NCBI GenBank assembly: GCA_049999805.1
Contig: JBNGIO010006005.1
Location: forward strand, 52,691-116,690
DNA length: 64,000 nucleotides
Origin: Folioceros fuciformis
Taxonomy: Eukaryota; Anthocerotophyta; Anthocerotopsida; Anthocerotales
Direction of reading: 5' to 3'
Shown here: piece by piece, positions 21,556 through 33,438 of the stretch
Position numbering within the stretch: position 1 is the stretch's first letter
Layout of the letters: each line of letters opens with the position of its first letter
Program-made: the position numbers and the translations under genes
The notes under the pieces: model-generated
Told to the model about the DNA's origin: nothing
Databases searched by the model: none
What the model saw: only the letters and a program-made list of their open reading frames with translations

Positions 21556-23037
21556 GCTACAGTCGAACCACGCGAGCGACTCTGGCCGTGCACCGTCACC
21601 GCATCGGGGCTGCCCGAACGCCGTTGCCACACTGTCTGTACTCGGTGCCGCAGTACAGTCCCGCAGCCGCCCCGAAGCGGATAGGGCACACGGTGCCCAA
21701 CCCGCCCTGGTAGGCTGCACGGAGCGGTCGCGGTTAGGCAACCCCGACAACCCGGTACCCGGGCGGCCGGCGGGTTGGGAAGCTATCTGGAGGTACAGTT
21801 CCAGACAGAGATACAGTAATTAAGATGCATTGTAGCGACCAGCGGGTAACCACAGGTTAGTCAGTACAGTGCAGGACAGTAAAGTATGGACACGGATACT
21901 GTTCACCCACGTGGTGTTCTCGTACGTACATATATGCTTTCTATATATGTATGTACATACGTACATATTTTGGGCGCAAGGGCCCAGGAACAAAGCAGCT
22001 AGCCGCAAGCAAGGCGAAGTGGAACAGATTCGCGAATTCTTCGGGTCTGCCGTTCTCAGTAGACCGGACTCGACTAGGGTGGATTAGACCAGATTGGATT
22101 CTTCGACCGTGGGAACGACACCCGAAAAAGCTCGTTGTTTCGACTCCCTGTGGCCCTTGGTAAGTTGTGAGTCGGTTAAAGTTATAATTCGTTCTTTCTG
22201 GTGCGGTAGTCCCATGGTGATGAGCATCGGCATCGGGGCGTGGAGACGACTCAAAAGAAAGGCGCCTAGGCTCGCGTTACCGAGATCGACCACCTCGGTG
22301 TCAAGCTCGAGCCGAGCTGAAGAGGCAGGTCGAAGTCGAGGTCGAGGTCGAGGTCGAGGCCGAGGTAGAGCCAGTCATCATCGATTCCAGCGGGGACCGA
22401 GGGGGCCCGAGAATGATGACGTAATGGTGTGTGCCCGCTCGATTCTATGATGCGCCAGAGCGGTCGTGATGCGAGCGACGCGCAAGGTTGTTAGCTCCCT
22501 GCGTCCGACTCCGACTATGACTCCCATTTCGTGTCCTTCCCTTGCTAGTGCTGGGAGAGGATGATTGGGGGCAACCGAGGCGAACGGATCGATTGCCTTG
22601 GCGTTGCGGAGGCTGCTCGCCTTGTCTTGCTTTGACCATCATATACAAAGCACGTACGCGAGCAGAAAAAGGACGGACGATTGGGCTGATGCGGGCCGTG
22701 CTGGAGGCATGCCATGGGGTCCGGTCGCTGTCTCGTTCCGCCCCTGGCGCGTCTGTGACACACAGATGTTAGTAATTGCCGGGGGAGCCTCTGCCTGACC
22801 AGACCACCGCAGCTCCAGGATATCGATGTGCGCCCGTGTGAGAAGAGAGAAGATTAATCGGGGCGGAAGCCAGGCTTGAAACAAGTTGAGCTCTCGGTGG
22901 CTCGCTGCCAAGCTGCAGCTGCGGCTGCGGCTGCTGCTGCTGCACTTGCCATTGGGCCCAGTTTTTCTCCTGCTCCAGCTGCAATTGGATGTGCAGGTGC
23001 ATGTGGAGAGGGATCCGTTGATCTGCTCTGGCTGGAG
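21556..23037. other. spacer, upstream regions of UAA and WD40 genes
   Basis: The divergent intergenic region. It holds an imperfect TA-rich inverted repeat near 21925-21970 and a GAGGTC hexamer microsatellite. No supported gene. A CAG/GCTGCT-rich stretch at 22905-22945 gives spurious poly-Ala and poly-Gln frames. Confidence 0.5.
22328..22364. repeat. GAGGTC hexamer microsatellite
   Basis: About six consecutive units of GAGGTC/GAGGCC type. Confidence 0.8.
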
Positions 23038-25085
23038 ATGGATGGTCTCACGGATTACGAGAGGCAGAGGCTGGAGAACATCCAGCGCAACAACGCGCGG
23101 CTCGCGCAGCTCGGGATGGACCTCGTGCTGGACGAGCTCAGGGCTGTAGCTACTCCCAAGAGGTGAGAGGACCGCTGCTTGCATGTTTTGTTTCTCTCGG
23201 CCGAGGAATTTGATTGCCTTCTCCCCTTCTCCGTCAAAGGCAAGTCTGTTGTGATTGCCTGAATCCGTCGAGGGCGGAGGATTGATGGGTTCTACCCTCC
23301 GGCTTCGGGGTTGTTTTTCGAATGAGATTTGTTGACAGTGAATGTCAGAGCGGTTTCTGTTGCGGAGCGGAGGGAAGGGGATGGTGAGCTTGTGGACTCG
23401 CCAATTTCCGGAGCCCGTTCAGCATTGACGCCCCCGCATTGCTGTGTGGAGTGCAGGGGACCGCCCAAAGGGTACAAGCGAGGCCAGAAGCGGGCTCGGG
23501 AGGTGCCCATGGTGTTACGGAGGTCGCTGCGCACCAAGCGAATGAGTCCCTATAGCAAGGGCCTAGAGGCAGGGTCCCCACAGCTGGCGAACACGAGCAA
23601 TGAGAGGGCTTTGGTCTGCGGTGTTCTGGTGCAAGGCCCTCGCCCGATGGTGACCGTTCGTATGACAGAGACAGCCAATTCAGAGTGTCCCGTGGATTTT
23701 CCGGCCGTACTGCGCAAGGAATTGGCAGCGCAGCCTCATGCCGACCGGTTATGGAAATCCAGATTCGATTACATCAACGACGAGCGTGTGCGAGAACGGG
23801 TTCGAAGTCTGAATTTGGACAAGTACGCGGTGGCCAAGATTGTGCCAGACCGGGTGTCTAGCCTCTTGTTTCTTCACCTCAGGAGCAGGGTGATTGTTGC
23901 AGCGGGAGACAAGGCGGGTCATGTAGGGTTTTGGGACACGGAATCCGGTGCTGTGGAATGGGAAGGTGTTCATATCTTCCGCCCTCATTCCGATATGGTA
24001 TCTGGGATTGCTAGCTCTCCAAACGACTATACCAAGGTGGTGTCTTCTGCTCGCTGCTGCGAATGCTTTTAGTTTTTTCGGTGTTTTAAGTTCACTGTGG
24101 TGACTGACTGACGGGTGCCCGTTTTCTCACGTGATTGTGCAGCTCCTGACCAGTAGTTCCGATGGATTTGTACTTCTCATGGACGTTGACAAGGCAGAGT
24201 TTTCTCAAATCTACCATTCACATGAGAGCTTGTCTGCTGTCACTTTTGCAGCGCATTCGGATGCTGTTGTGGCCTATGTTGCAGAGGGCGAAGGTTCACT
24301 CAAGGTCTTGGACGCTAGGCTGCCCGCATTGGCTTCTAGTTACAAGCTACATGATAGGAAAATAAATTCCATCGATGTTCACTCGGGTAGGCCATATTCC
24401 ATCACCACAAGCTCCGCCGACGGTAGAGCTGCAATTTGGGATGCCAGGAATTTGAAGGGGTGGGGCACCCAGACCATCGCAGAACTGTCACATAACAAAT
24501 CTGTGCACTCTGCCTACTTCTCGCCTTCTGGACACCAAGTTGCCACCACCAGGTAAACATATCTCACCACCCAGGTAACGAAACCTCAATTTGCAGCCAG
24601 GAAAATAATGTTAGTAAAGTTGGTCCAGGACCTGCTCATAAGCTCATCTCCCTTGTCTAACCAGAGATTTTGCTTGCAATTCCAGTTATGACGATCACGT
24701 CCGCCTGTGGAAACCCTTTGCTCGGGACAAAGATGAAGACAACGAAGTCAAGAAAATCTATCACTACAATCAGATTAATCGCTGGATAGCCCCTTTCCGG
24801 TAGGTTTGGCGCTTCTCAAGCAACCATTGCGCAGTAGAGTTTTATCCCCGTGATTGACACTTTGCATCTTGCAGGGCTATATGGGGGTGGAATGATAACT
24901 TACTTTTTATCGGAAACAAGGCTAAGTCAATTGACGTCTTTTCTGCTGTCACACGAACTTCCATGGGGAGCCTGAGTAGCCACTGGATGACCAGGATTCC
25001 CTACAGGCTAGCTTGCCACCCTCTTCTTCCGGGATGCATAGTTGGCGGGAGTTGGGGCGGGGAAGTGTACATCTGGCAGGCATGA
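23038..25085 (+). CDS. WDR76/CMR1-like WD40 repeat protein, five exons
   Basis: WDR76/CMR1 proteins are DDB1-CUL4-associated nuclear WD40 factors linked to DNA-damage and protein-quality responses. Exons are 23038-23162, 23457-24036, 24143-24552, 24686-24799 and 24875-25085, totalling 1440 nt and 479 aa. The N-terminus has the family motif DYERQRLENIQRN, then a basic region after exon 2 begins (GPPKGYKRGQKRAR, LRRSLRTKR). The WD40 propeller follows, with recognisable blades ending HVGFWDTESG, FVLLMDVDKA, SLKVLDARLP, RAAIWDARNL, VRLWKPF and GEVYIWQA, where the protein ends. All junctions are GT-AG with closing phases. The ATG at 23038 begins the conserved YERQRLENI segment; longer upstream frames start without ATG and are repeat-derived. 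Confidence 0.9.
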
Positions 25086-25636
25086 ACAAGAACAACTCGA
25101 CAGTGAGATGCCCCGCGCAAACGACACGGGACGAGTTAGGTGCAAATTTTGAAGAGCTGCAAGCCTAACAAAGGGTTTGCCTATGCAATGAGGTCGTGGG
25201 ACACAGCAGCCCGGTGCAGCCTGTGAGATTGAGTTGAGTGCAGGGTGGGCTGAGAAATGGATTAGAATGTAGGCAGCAGCATCCCAATGCACCTGTAGAG
25301 CTACAGCGCGTCTCCAACAACTTGTACAGGCTGTACATAGATCTTTCATTGCTGGGGATTTCGCCTCTTCCTACGAAAAACATTAAGTGATTTATTGTGA
25401 CCTGGATGTTGTCTTGCCGACAACCAACTCTCCAGGTAAGGAAAAGCTCGTCAGTGATCGTATGCGGTGACGCTTTCCAAGGAAATGTTCAGTTTGGGAG
25501 AGGTGCTGATCTCCCCACGAAGCAGCAACAAAACGGAAGTTGGCTGGGATGCTCAGCAGAAAGGGGCGAGAATGCAATTGAATAATCTAAGAGCATGATT
25601 ACCACACCTAAAATGTCCGGCAGGCTTTCATCCTCA

Positions 25637-28600
25637 TCAATCAGATTGTGCCGAAGGATTGATAGCAGCCAGTTTCTCGTAAATAATCCTAATATTTGGC
25701 CGCAAAGAGCGAGTGGCAATGCAACTTAAAGATATCGCTAACATGTCATCCATCCCCTTAGGGGGTTCCTGGTCCCTATGCACACCAACCAAAGCGGGAT
25801 CGAAGCAATCCACTGCTCGTCCTTCGTTCGCTAGAAGTCTGACCCAGTCAGGCAAATCAACTGCCCCAGAATTTCCTGAAATAATATCCCCTGCACCTTT
25901 ACCAGTGAGAATCTCCATGAGTATAACACCAAATGCATACACATCAGCCTCGAACGATGGCTTCGGTTTTTTCGCCGAAGCAAGTTCTGATGACCGATAT
26001 CCGAGAGCTCCAGCATTCAAGATAGTGTTTGCCGTCCCTGCTTCGGTGACTAGCCTGTGCAGACTGAAGTCAGCAAGTCGACCATCAAGATTAGGCCCAT
26101 CCAGTAATACATTCGTGGCCTTCAGATTACCATGGGGTAACTGGTGCTCAAGTTGCAAGTAGTTCAAACCACGTGCAATATCCACTGCAATACGGAGCCG
26201 TTGCTCCCAACTCAGAGGCGCGAATCTCCGGCCCGTCCTTTCGTACAGCCTCCCAGCCAAACTGCCTGAAGGTATGAAGTCAGAAACCAAAAGCTTTTCA
26301 TGCTCCCTTGGCCCCCAATAGTATCCCCTCAATGCCATCACATTGGGATGCTTGACATTCCCAAACTTTCTGGCCTCCCCTATGAACTTCTTCCTACTCT
26401 TCGCCAATCCCTCCCTGAGCCACTTTACAGTAAGTACATGGCCACTGTCCAAAGTTGCTTTGTAAGACGTCCCATGGCTGCTCCTTCCCAGCACTTCAGC
26501 GGGAGCCCTAGACAGCTCCTCTGCTGTAAACACTATGCTAGTATCAAGCAAAAACAAATCCCCTGCAAGTCGCTCCGGTGAACACACTCTTAGGACGGCT
26601 GGCTGCTCTTGCGGCATTGCCTCGCCAGGACCTTGGGGTTGCAGATGCACATATGGAACTGGTGAAGGGACATCCGTCTTGCCATTGCCTTCCACACTCT
26701 TGGGCTCCTCCACAGAGGCTTCTGTGGAGGCTCGGTAGCTATGGCCCTTCAAAATACCTTTCAGTTTCACAGTCCCAGAGCTCGCAGCTTCTGACCCTGA
26801 CAGTGAGCCAGACTCATTCTCCTGCGAGTCACCTGCCCTCAAGTGATTGTGTTCTGATTTGGTGCGCCCAATATATTCAGGACTCCTGGCCATTACCACC
26901 TGTGATTTAGACATGTTCCTGTAGTAAAGGAAGAGTCCTGCAGCAAGAAGAATAGCTGCTGCTGCACTGGAGCCACCTATTAGACCTGCTTCAACTGCAG
27001 ACCGATTTCCTTTCTTCCCATGTGAACCATCAGTCCCAGATACCAGCGACCCGTTCCAAAGCTTCAGCAGCGGATTGTTTGCAAAAGAGGAAGGTGGGAA
27101 CCTTTCCAGGCTTGCAGGCAGCGTCCCAGAGAGGTTATTGTTCGACAGATTTAATCCAATCAAACCAGGAAGCAGTCCAAGGTCACTAGGAATGGGGCCT
27201 GTTAGCTGGTTGAAGGACAGATCAACATCATGTAGATCCTGAAGGCTTGACCAGTTAGAAGGAATAGACCCGCTTAATGAGTTGTTGCTGAGATCTAACG
27301 AAAAAAGATTAAGAAAATACATAAACAAAGGAGGAATAGGGCCGGTCAACTGGTTACTGGATAGATTCACAACAGCAAGTGGTGATTGCATCACGTCAGC
27401 AGACCCAAAATCTGGTAATTCGATACTCCCAGTGAACGCATTGTCTGAAAGGATTAGTCTTCTTATAGACAAGTTGAAGAGAAAAGCAGGTACTGACCCG
27501 TCTAGAGAATTGGAACTCAAATCAAGGCCTTCCAATCGGGTGAAGTCAGTAAACCCCGAGGGGATCTCACCAGAGAGACTGTTGTGAGAAAGGTTTAGTG
27601 ACCACAAAGCAGCAAGAAAAGCAGGTGCATCATCAGGTAGTGGGCCAGTGAGAGAGTTCCAACTGAGATCTATCACCTCCATTGTAGATCCCCAGCCTGA
27701 GATATCCGAGACCACCCCTGAGAAGTTGTTTCGGCTCAGGTCCACCAGACTAACGCTTTCAAACTTGGATGGCAGCTTGCCCCCGAGACGATTCCAAGAG
27801 AGATTTAGGATCCTCAACGTTGTGGACGTAACTTTATCCACTGGCCCCTCAAACTGATTTCCACTGAGATCAAGCTCTTTCAAAGGAACTTGACTGTACA
27901 GTTCTGAAGGCACCCTCCCACTGAAGTTGTTATTACCAAATCGCAACGTGGTGGCCCGGTCAAGCTTAATGCTCGGCAGGTGGCCAGTAAACTGGTTGTG
28001 GCTCACATCCAATACCTCCAAAAAAGCTGACACAAAGATTGCAGCAGGACTGCTCAGCTCGACACTGAATTTGTTGTAGCTCAAGTTGAGATACTCCAAT
28101 CTATTCAGCTGGGCAGGATTGATCAACCATGAGTCGTTTGCTGTCAGCATGTTACTGCTCAAATCCACTATCTTGACCAGTGGCATCTTCAACCAGGATT
28201 GATCCACATCGCCCGAAAAGTTGTTTCCTCGAAGGTCCAGAACCTCAAGCACTGAAAACCCATTAAACGTAACCATGCCTGACAAACCATTGAAGGACAG
28301 ATTGAGCGAGACGAGGTTGTGAAGGTCGCCCAGAGACGGAGGTATGCCTCCTGACAGCAGGTTGTGGCTCAAGTCTAACTGCAGCAGCTGTGACAGACCC
28401 GCAACCTCATCAGGTATCCCACCGTCAAACTGATTATTGCCCAGAGACAAATTCTGAAGGGTCCGCAGACTTCGGAAAGAGGCGGGGATATGTCCCACGA
28501 ACCCATTAAAGGATAAGTCCATAGACTCGAGGGCCTGCAGTGACCCGAAGTCATCTGGCACACCCCCCGAAAAGAAATTGTGAGACAAGTTGAGGGATGT

Positions 28601-28894
28601 CAATTGCGTGAGATTGCCAAGCGTGTTTGGTAAGATCTGGCCACCCAATGAGAAACCGCCAAGGTCAAGTCCCACCACACTTCCGACTTCAGAGCAGGTC
28701 ACTCCCGACCAGCCTTGCGGGCACCCATTTCCATCCACGCTGCTCACATTCCACGACCCCAGAGCCTGCGCATTACTGCTTATCCCACGAAGGAAGTCGA
28801 GAAGTCGGTTGGAGTCACCTAAAGGGTCCGCAAGGACACACAACTGCAAAATGGCCAGGAAGAGAAGCGCCACAATCCAACGAAGCGCCTGCAT
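25637..28894 (-). CDS. LRR receptor-like (pseudo)kinase, single exon
   Basis: A 1085-aa membrane receptor encoded without introns. It has a signal peptide (WIVALLFLAILQLCVLA), an LRR N-cap with CPQGW and GVTC, then more than twenty leucine-rich repeats of the plant type (NLSHN, L-x-x-L-x-L-S-x-N). A transmembrane helix lies near residue 640 (AAAAILLAAGLFLYY), followed by a Ser-rich juxtamembrane segment and a C-terminal kinase fold from about residue 790. The ATP-site lysine is kept (LTVKWL), but the catalytic loop is HGN instead of HRD (HGNLKATNVLLD) and DFG reads DFS (LADFSLHRL), so phosphotransfer is doubtful. The architecture matches the At5g10020/GHR1 group of atypical LRR-RLKs. The ATG at 28894 directly precedes the signal peptide; the in-frame extension to 28954 lacks an ATG. 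Ligand unknown. Confidence 0.93.
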   Translation of the reverse strand: MQALRWIVALLFLAILQLCVLADPLGDSNRLLDFLRGISSNAQALGSWNVSSVDGNGCPQGWSGVTCSEVGSVVGLDLGGFSLGGQILPNTLGNLTQLTSLNLSHNFFSGGVPDDFGSLQALESMDLSFNGFVGHIPASFRSLRTLQNLSLGNNQFDGGIPDEVAGLSQLLQLDLSHNLLSGGIPPSLGDLHNLVSLNLSFNGLSGMVTFNGFSVLEVLDLRGNNFSGDVDQSWLKMPLVKIVDLSSNMLTANDSWLINPAQLNRLEYLNLSYNKFSVELSSPAAIFVSAFLEVLDVSHNQFTGHLPSIKLDRATTLRFGNNNFSGRVPSELYSQVPLKELDLSGNQFEGPVDKVTSTTLRILNLSWNRLGGKLPSKFESVSLVDLSRNNFSGVVSDISGWGSTMEVIDLSWNSLTGPLPDDAPAFLAALWSLNLSHNSLSGEIPSGFTDFTRLEGLDLSSNSLDGSVPAFLFNLSIRRLILSDNAFTGSIELPDFGSADVMQSPLAVVNLSSNQLTGPIPPLFMYFLNLFSLDLSNNSLSGSIPSNWSSLQDLHDVDLSFNQLTGPIPSDLGLLPGLIGLNLSNNNLSGTLPASLERFPPSSFANNPLLKLWNGSLVSGTDGSHGKKGNRSAVEAGLIGGSSAAAAILLAAGLFLYYRNMSKSQVVMARSPEYIGRTKSEHNHLRAGDSQENESGSLSGSEAASSGTVKLKGILKGHSYRASTEASVEEPKSVEGNGKTDVPSPVPYVHLQPQGPGEAMPQEQPAVLRVCSPERLAGDLFLLDTSIVFTAEELSRAPAEVLGRSSHGTSYKATLDSGHVLTVKWLREGLAKSRKKFIGEARKFGNVKHPNVMALRGYYWGPREHEKLLVSDFIPSGSLAGRLYERTGRRFAPLSWEQRLRIAVDIARGLNYLQLEHQLPHGNLKATNVLLDGPNLDGRLADFSLHRLVTEAGTANTILNAGALGYRSSELASAKKPKPSFEADVYAFGVILMEILTGKGAGDIISGNSGAVDLPDWVRLLANEGRAVDCFDPALVGVHRDQEPPKGMDDMLAISLSCIATRSLRPNIRIIYEKLAAINPSAQSD

Positions 28895-30550
28895 TTTGTG
28901 CGAAAGCAGGGCAGGGCTGAGCCCCACACGACGGCGTTGCCGAGCGTCGGTCACCCAGCATTCATTTTGCCCGCCAAGCCACCACCCACTGTACGACTAG
29001 CCGCCGTGCCGACTCTGTTTTCGAGGCAAACAACACGCGCACACGCCAGCAGCAAGTGTGAGCACCACGACAAACTACCCAGCTGGCGGCCGCAGAAAGT
29101 CTTGCAAGGCGGAGGAAACTTCACAGTGCGAACGTCAAATAACCGAATGCAAATGTGAGCCATACCCAGCCGGTGCGCGAAAATGCCACAAGATCCCGCC
29201 CTTGCTGCCACCATCCACCTTGCCGGCGATGCTGCAACGAGCACACCCGAGAGGTAGCTCAAAGTCGTCGTACCCCTGGCCCGCAGCACCGCACCTGCAT
29301 TGCTTGCCTGCAGCTGGCCCGGCCAAGTCCATGCTTCCTACATAATCGGACGTGCTCCCGCCAAGCCCACACCACCCGAACAAGAAGGCGACAAACGAAC
29401 AACAGTGTTCTTGCGGCGGGGGCAAATATAGCCACCAACAGCTGACGGGCAGGTGCTGTTGGTGGGGATAATGAAAGCAGAAGGCGGCTTCTTGGTGTAA
29501 CGGCACACAGCAGCCGGAAAGGCCAGGAGGGGGGGAGGGGGGTGTGCTTTGCTGCGCAATGCCGTGCTGTGCTGTGATTGATAATAGTGCCGGCTCAGCC
29601 CGCAAAGCAGCTTTTCCACACGCTTTGAGGCCACAACATGTGCCTGCATTATTCTGCTTTCTTGCCAAACGCTCGGGAGTGACGGAATGCAAGTAAGACT
29701 CCGATCAAACCCTAAAAGCAGAATGCACTGCCAGTGCCGTGCTTGTCATCTGACACTGGCAACCCGCTGCCGCAGCGAATGGGGGAGCCCGACGTTGGGC
29801 TTGTTTGATGAGAATCTTGAGCTTCGCAACACGCCTTTATTAGACTGCCCGCAGCAAAGCCAATGGACCAACGGCCCAGTGACGACACTGGCCCTGCTCC
29901 CTCTCCCTGCTGTTTCCTATTTCCCCTTGCATAAAGCACCTCGAACTTTCCCCCATCGTTCTCCAAAGCCGCAGAGTTTGCAGCGTTTGCGGTTACAGTC
30001 ACATGCGTCTGCACGTTAGCTCTTTCAGCAGCTCCAGCTGCAGCCCTGTACCTGTGACCGGTGTGACCCTGTCCAACCAGAAAGGCTTTGTTTGATAATA
30101 TATAAAAAGGCTACGTCCATATCTGAAAGCACGGAGTTGATTGTGAGATGCATACGTAGCGTGATGCGGTTTTGGAGCTGTGTTAGCGAATACTTGCGTC
30201 TCACAATCAACTCCTTCTATCTTCATTAAATCCGGTGACCCGCATCCACTCGTACGGCAGGCACTAGCCATACGTGGCTGCAGCTGCAAACGGATGTGGG
30301 TGAAGTACATCGTAAATCACACTCCTTCGCGGTCCGTTCGTGATATTCTGCTGAATCGAACATCTCAGATTCTGATTCAGTGAATCTGTGAAATGCGTTA
30401 CGGTGCGCTCCTCTAGTCGTTGGCGCCGTCGCCGTCCCGATTGCATCGCCTTCAGGCTGCCGCCGTCGGTACCAGAGCGCTGGGTGGTGTGGATTTGAAT
30501 TTGGGCATGAACAACTTTCGGTCGGAGTTCGGGGAAATCTATTGAGAGTC
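28895..30550. other. divergent upstream region between LRR-RLK and RUS genes
   Basis: About 1.65 kb between divergently transcribed genes. A TATATAAAAAGG element lies near 30099 on the plus strand, about 450 bp before the RUS start. Many overlapping frames exist on both strands, but none resembles a protein family. Confidence 0.45.
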
Positions 30551-33438
30551 ATGGGCGGTTTGGCAGCTGTGCTTCCGTGGGCAGTGGCGGGAGGCAAAAC
30601 TCAGAGCCATGGGAGCCGGGGCAGTGATTCGATGGGCAGGTTGCGGGAGAATCGTTTTGGGAGACATCATTCCTTTGCTTTGAGGTGCCGAACCGAACGA
30701 TGCGTAGACGACGTAGCTGGACCCATTGAGACAACCAAGCTTGATAAGAGGTGTGCTGTTGTGTGCGTTTCAGCAATGGCTTCCTTCCCATCTGAAGCTT
30801 TCCTATCCTTCGGCCCTAGTCCGTAGTCCGAAATTTCGTTTTTCTTTTTCCAGGGCTGAAGACGAGGCCAGACCGTTATTGAGAGAGACGTCGAGGAAAC
30901 GATGGATTCGCAGGTTCGGCTCCTCCGCCCCCAGACATTATGGCATTGAGTGGTGTGAGGCAGTGCCATGAGCAAATCTGCTGTGACTTTCCACGTATTC
31001 TAATGCCAGATTAACAGCTACTGGCTTCACAAGTCCACAGGGAAGTTAAGAGTAGAGGAGGAGGAATTGGATGGCCATGGAGTATCAACCAAGCTGAACA
31101 GCAGCAGCCATGGTGAAGAGTCACCAGCATTGCGGCTTCCTAACCTGCCGCAGCCTGTTGTCGACTTCATTCTACCTGCTAGATATCCAGGTAACCGTGT
31201 CCTTGAAGGATGTGTTCTCCTTAGTGGACAGAACTGTGAGAAACTAACATTAGTCCCTGTATTCAAGGACACAGAGTCTGTATCAAGTGATTACCTTCAA
31301 TACATGCTTTGGCAGTTTCCAACTCATCTGACGGGGTGGACATGCAGCACGCTGGTGACATCCAGCCTTTTAACGGTATGCGGTCATGGTGACTAGTGCG
31401 TACCGTGTTGTGTTGGTTGTTGAGTTTGTTATGCTTACATGCGGCATGCTCTGAGCCCCGTATCGCAGGCTGTTGGCATTGGTGGGGATGCTGGAACGGC
31501 GGCAGCTACAACTGCTGCTGTCAAGTATGTCCTCCAAACTAGCATACTTCGCTTTGCAGTGTGTCGATCTCAAGATTTATCTAGTAGAACTCACAATACG
31601 CTGGGCACCTTGATGTAGGTGGGTGGTCAAAGATGGATTAGGAAATGTCGGTCGGTTCATCATAGGTGCGTTCAAACCTTCGTGTACAGGATGACCTTAC
31701 GGGTGTGCCTTTCTTATCTGGTTGTTTTGTCTTATGCAGGGGGTAGTTTTGGGAGTATATTTGATGATGATCCCAAGCAGTGGAGACTGTATGCTGACGT
31801 TATTGGTAGTGCTGGAGGGTACTTGTCTCCCTGCGACCTTTCAAGTCCACCTGAAATATTCAAACGTACTGTGCTTGCCCTCGCTTACAATTGAATTTCT
31901 GGTTTGGGGGTTGTGCAGCATGTTTGAGCTGGCGACTCCTGTCGCACCAGCATACTTCATACCCTTGGCTTCAATTGGTCGGCTGTCCAAGGTGATTGCC
32001 CCTTCAAGTATGCTGTCTTGGAACTGCTGAATATGGCATTTGCCAAGAAATGATATGGATGGACACTAATATGATGGTAGCACGTGGTGTCAGGCCATCG
32101 CAAAAGGCCTTAAGGATCCTTCCGCTCGCGTGATACAGAGCCACTTCGCAGTCTCAGACAACCTCGGTGATGTATCTGCTAAGGTGAGCAATTCAGTCTC
32201 AGTTGCTCCTGAAACAGACATTTAGCAGAGCAGATTCACCTGGTTGAGACTGCTGATCACCTTCAACTTACTGGCAGTCCGAGGTGTGGGAGGTTGTTGC
32301 TCAACTCATGGGTTTAGTAGCCGGTGTATCCTTTCTGGTGAGGACGACCACAATGCAGCGGTCACATAAGAAGCCAGCAGTTGTGTATGCTAGGTGCAAA
32401 TGTGGACGGAGTTGCTTCTGGTTAAATCTCTGCTTGCAATGTGCAGAGTGCTCCTTGGGTGACAGAATCTTATTGGAAAATAGTCCTTGGGTGGGCAATC
32501 ATTAGGTCATGTCATCTTTATTGCCGCTATCGTAGTGTATCATCTCTGCAACTCCGCACTGTAAGTGGCCTTGCCGTCCAATGTTAAATTCTTGGAACTG
32601 TAACTCGGTTTCACTGAACTTGACCCGCCCGCAGATCAACCACAAACGAGGACTTGTGTTGATTCACGCCTACATCCAAGGGCTTCCTATTCCTGGTACA
32701 GTTTACTTACTAGTGTGGTGGTGTTAGTGGCACTGGAAAGGATGCATGATCTTACATGGGTTGTTATCCACTGTCAGGGATTCAAGACTGCAATCTCAAG
32801 GAGAGCATCCTGGTGCCACGCTTGCTTCTGGGGCCGCACGTTTCAGTGGGGTGCACCGTGACGGAGGTGGTAGGAAGTCGATGCACTCGGTTGGAGGTGG
32901 GACGCCTTGAGCGACTTTACTGCTGGTGTCGTCTTCACTTGTGAACGCGCGTGCGTTACCTCCTGTTGTTCATTCCGATTGACTTTCATGTAGGTGAAGA
33001 ATCTCAAGCGTCTGTACGAGAAAGAAGACTACATCCTTGTGCTCCATCCACATCTTCTTCATCAGCAAGAAGCAAGAGTCATATTCAAGGTGCTGTCTGA
33101 AAACATCCATACGCTACCCCGTGCTCCGTGTTTCTGTCATTCTTGGCCTACTGGTGTGGGATCTCACTCGCAAAGTGCTGTCCCAGAATGGAGCAACGAG
33201 CATGACGGTACTGAGAAGCATGTGGCAAGCTGTTTGGTTGGTTTGCAAGTCGCCACATGGAATGACCCCGCAAGCTGGACTTCAATGGCAGTCAGACAGC
33301 TTGCGTTCTAGTATACAGGCTCTCCATGAGCGTTTTGATCTCTTTCTGGATGCTATACGAGACGCCGGATGGGATACGAGTAAGAGTGTCCTACAAGTTC
33401 CAAACTCAGCCCCCCTTCTTCTGGAGGATCTGATCTGA
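30551..33438 (+). CDS. RUS-family (DUF647, root UVB sensitive) protein, fourteen exons
   Basis: RUS proteins are plant DUF647 proteins; RUS1/RUS2 act in UV-B and vitamin B6-related root signalling, while other members are less known. A phase-consistent model uses 30551-30750, 30854-30962, 31034-31375, 31469-31524, 31619-31665, 31740-31818, 31919-31991, 32094-32183, 32278-32337, 32447-32560, 32635-32695, 32778-32869, 32994-33089 and 33187-33438, giving 556 aa. Hallmarks are SSDYLQYMLWQFPTHL, AVGIGGDAGTAAA, WVVKDGLGNVGR, DDDPKQWRLYADV, HFAVSDNLGDVSAK and the C-terminal LYEKEDYILV and DAGWDTSK. The N-terminus is Arg/Ser-rich and could be an organelle transit peptide. The exon 2-3 and exon 12 ends are ambiguous. 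I cannot say which RUS subgroup it is; RUS6-like is a guess. Confidence 0.88.

Noticed and set aside
22639-23184. Minus-strand 181-codon frame and poly-Ala/poly-Gln plus-strand frames near 22900.
   Set aside because: These are produced by a CAG/GCT-rich tract and overlap the real first exon of the WD40 gene on the plus strand.
28590-29692. Several open frames of 90-185 codons on both strands upstream of the LRR-RLK gene.
   Set aside because: They are mutually overlapping, rich in Cys, Pro, His and Arg, and lie in the divergent upstream region; typical shadow frames.
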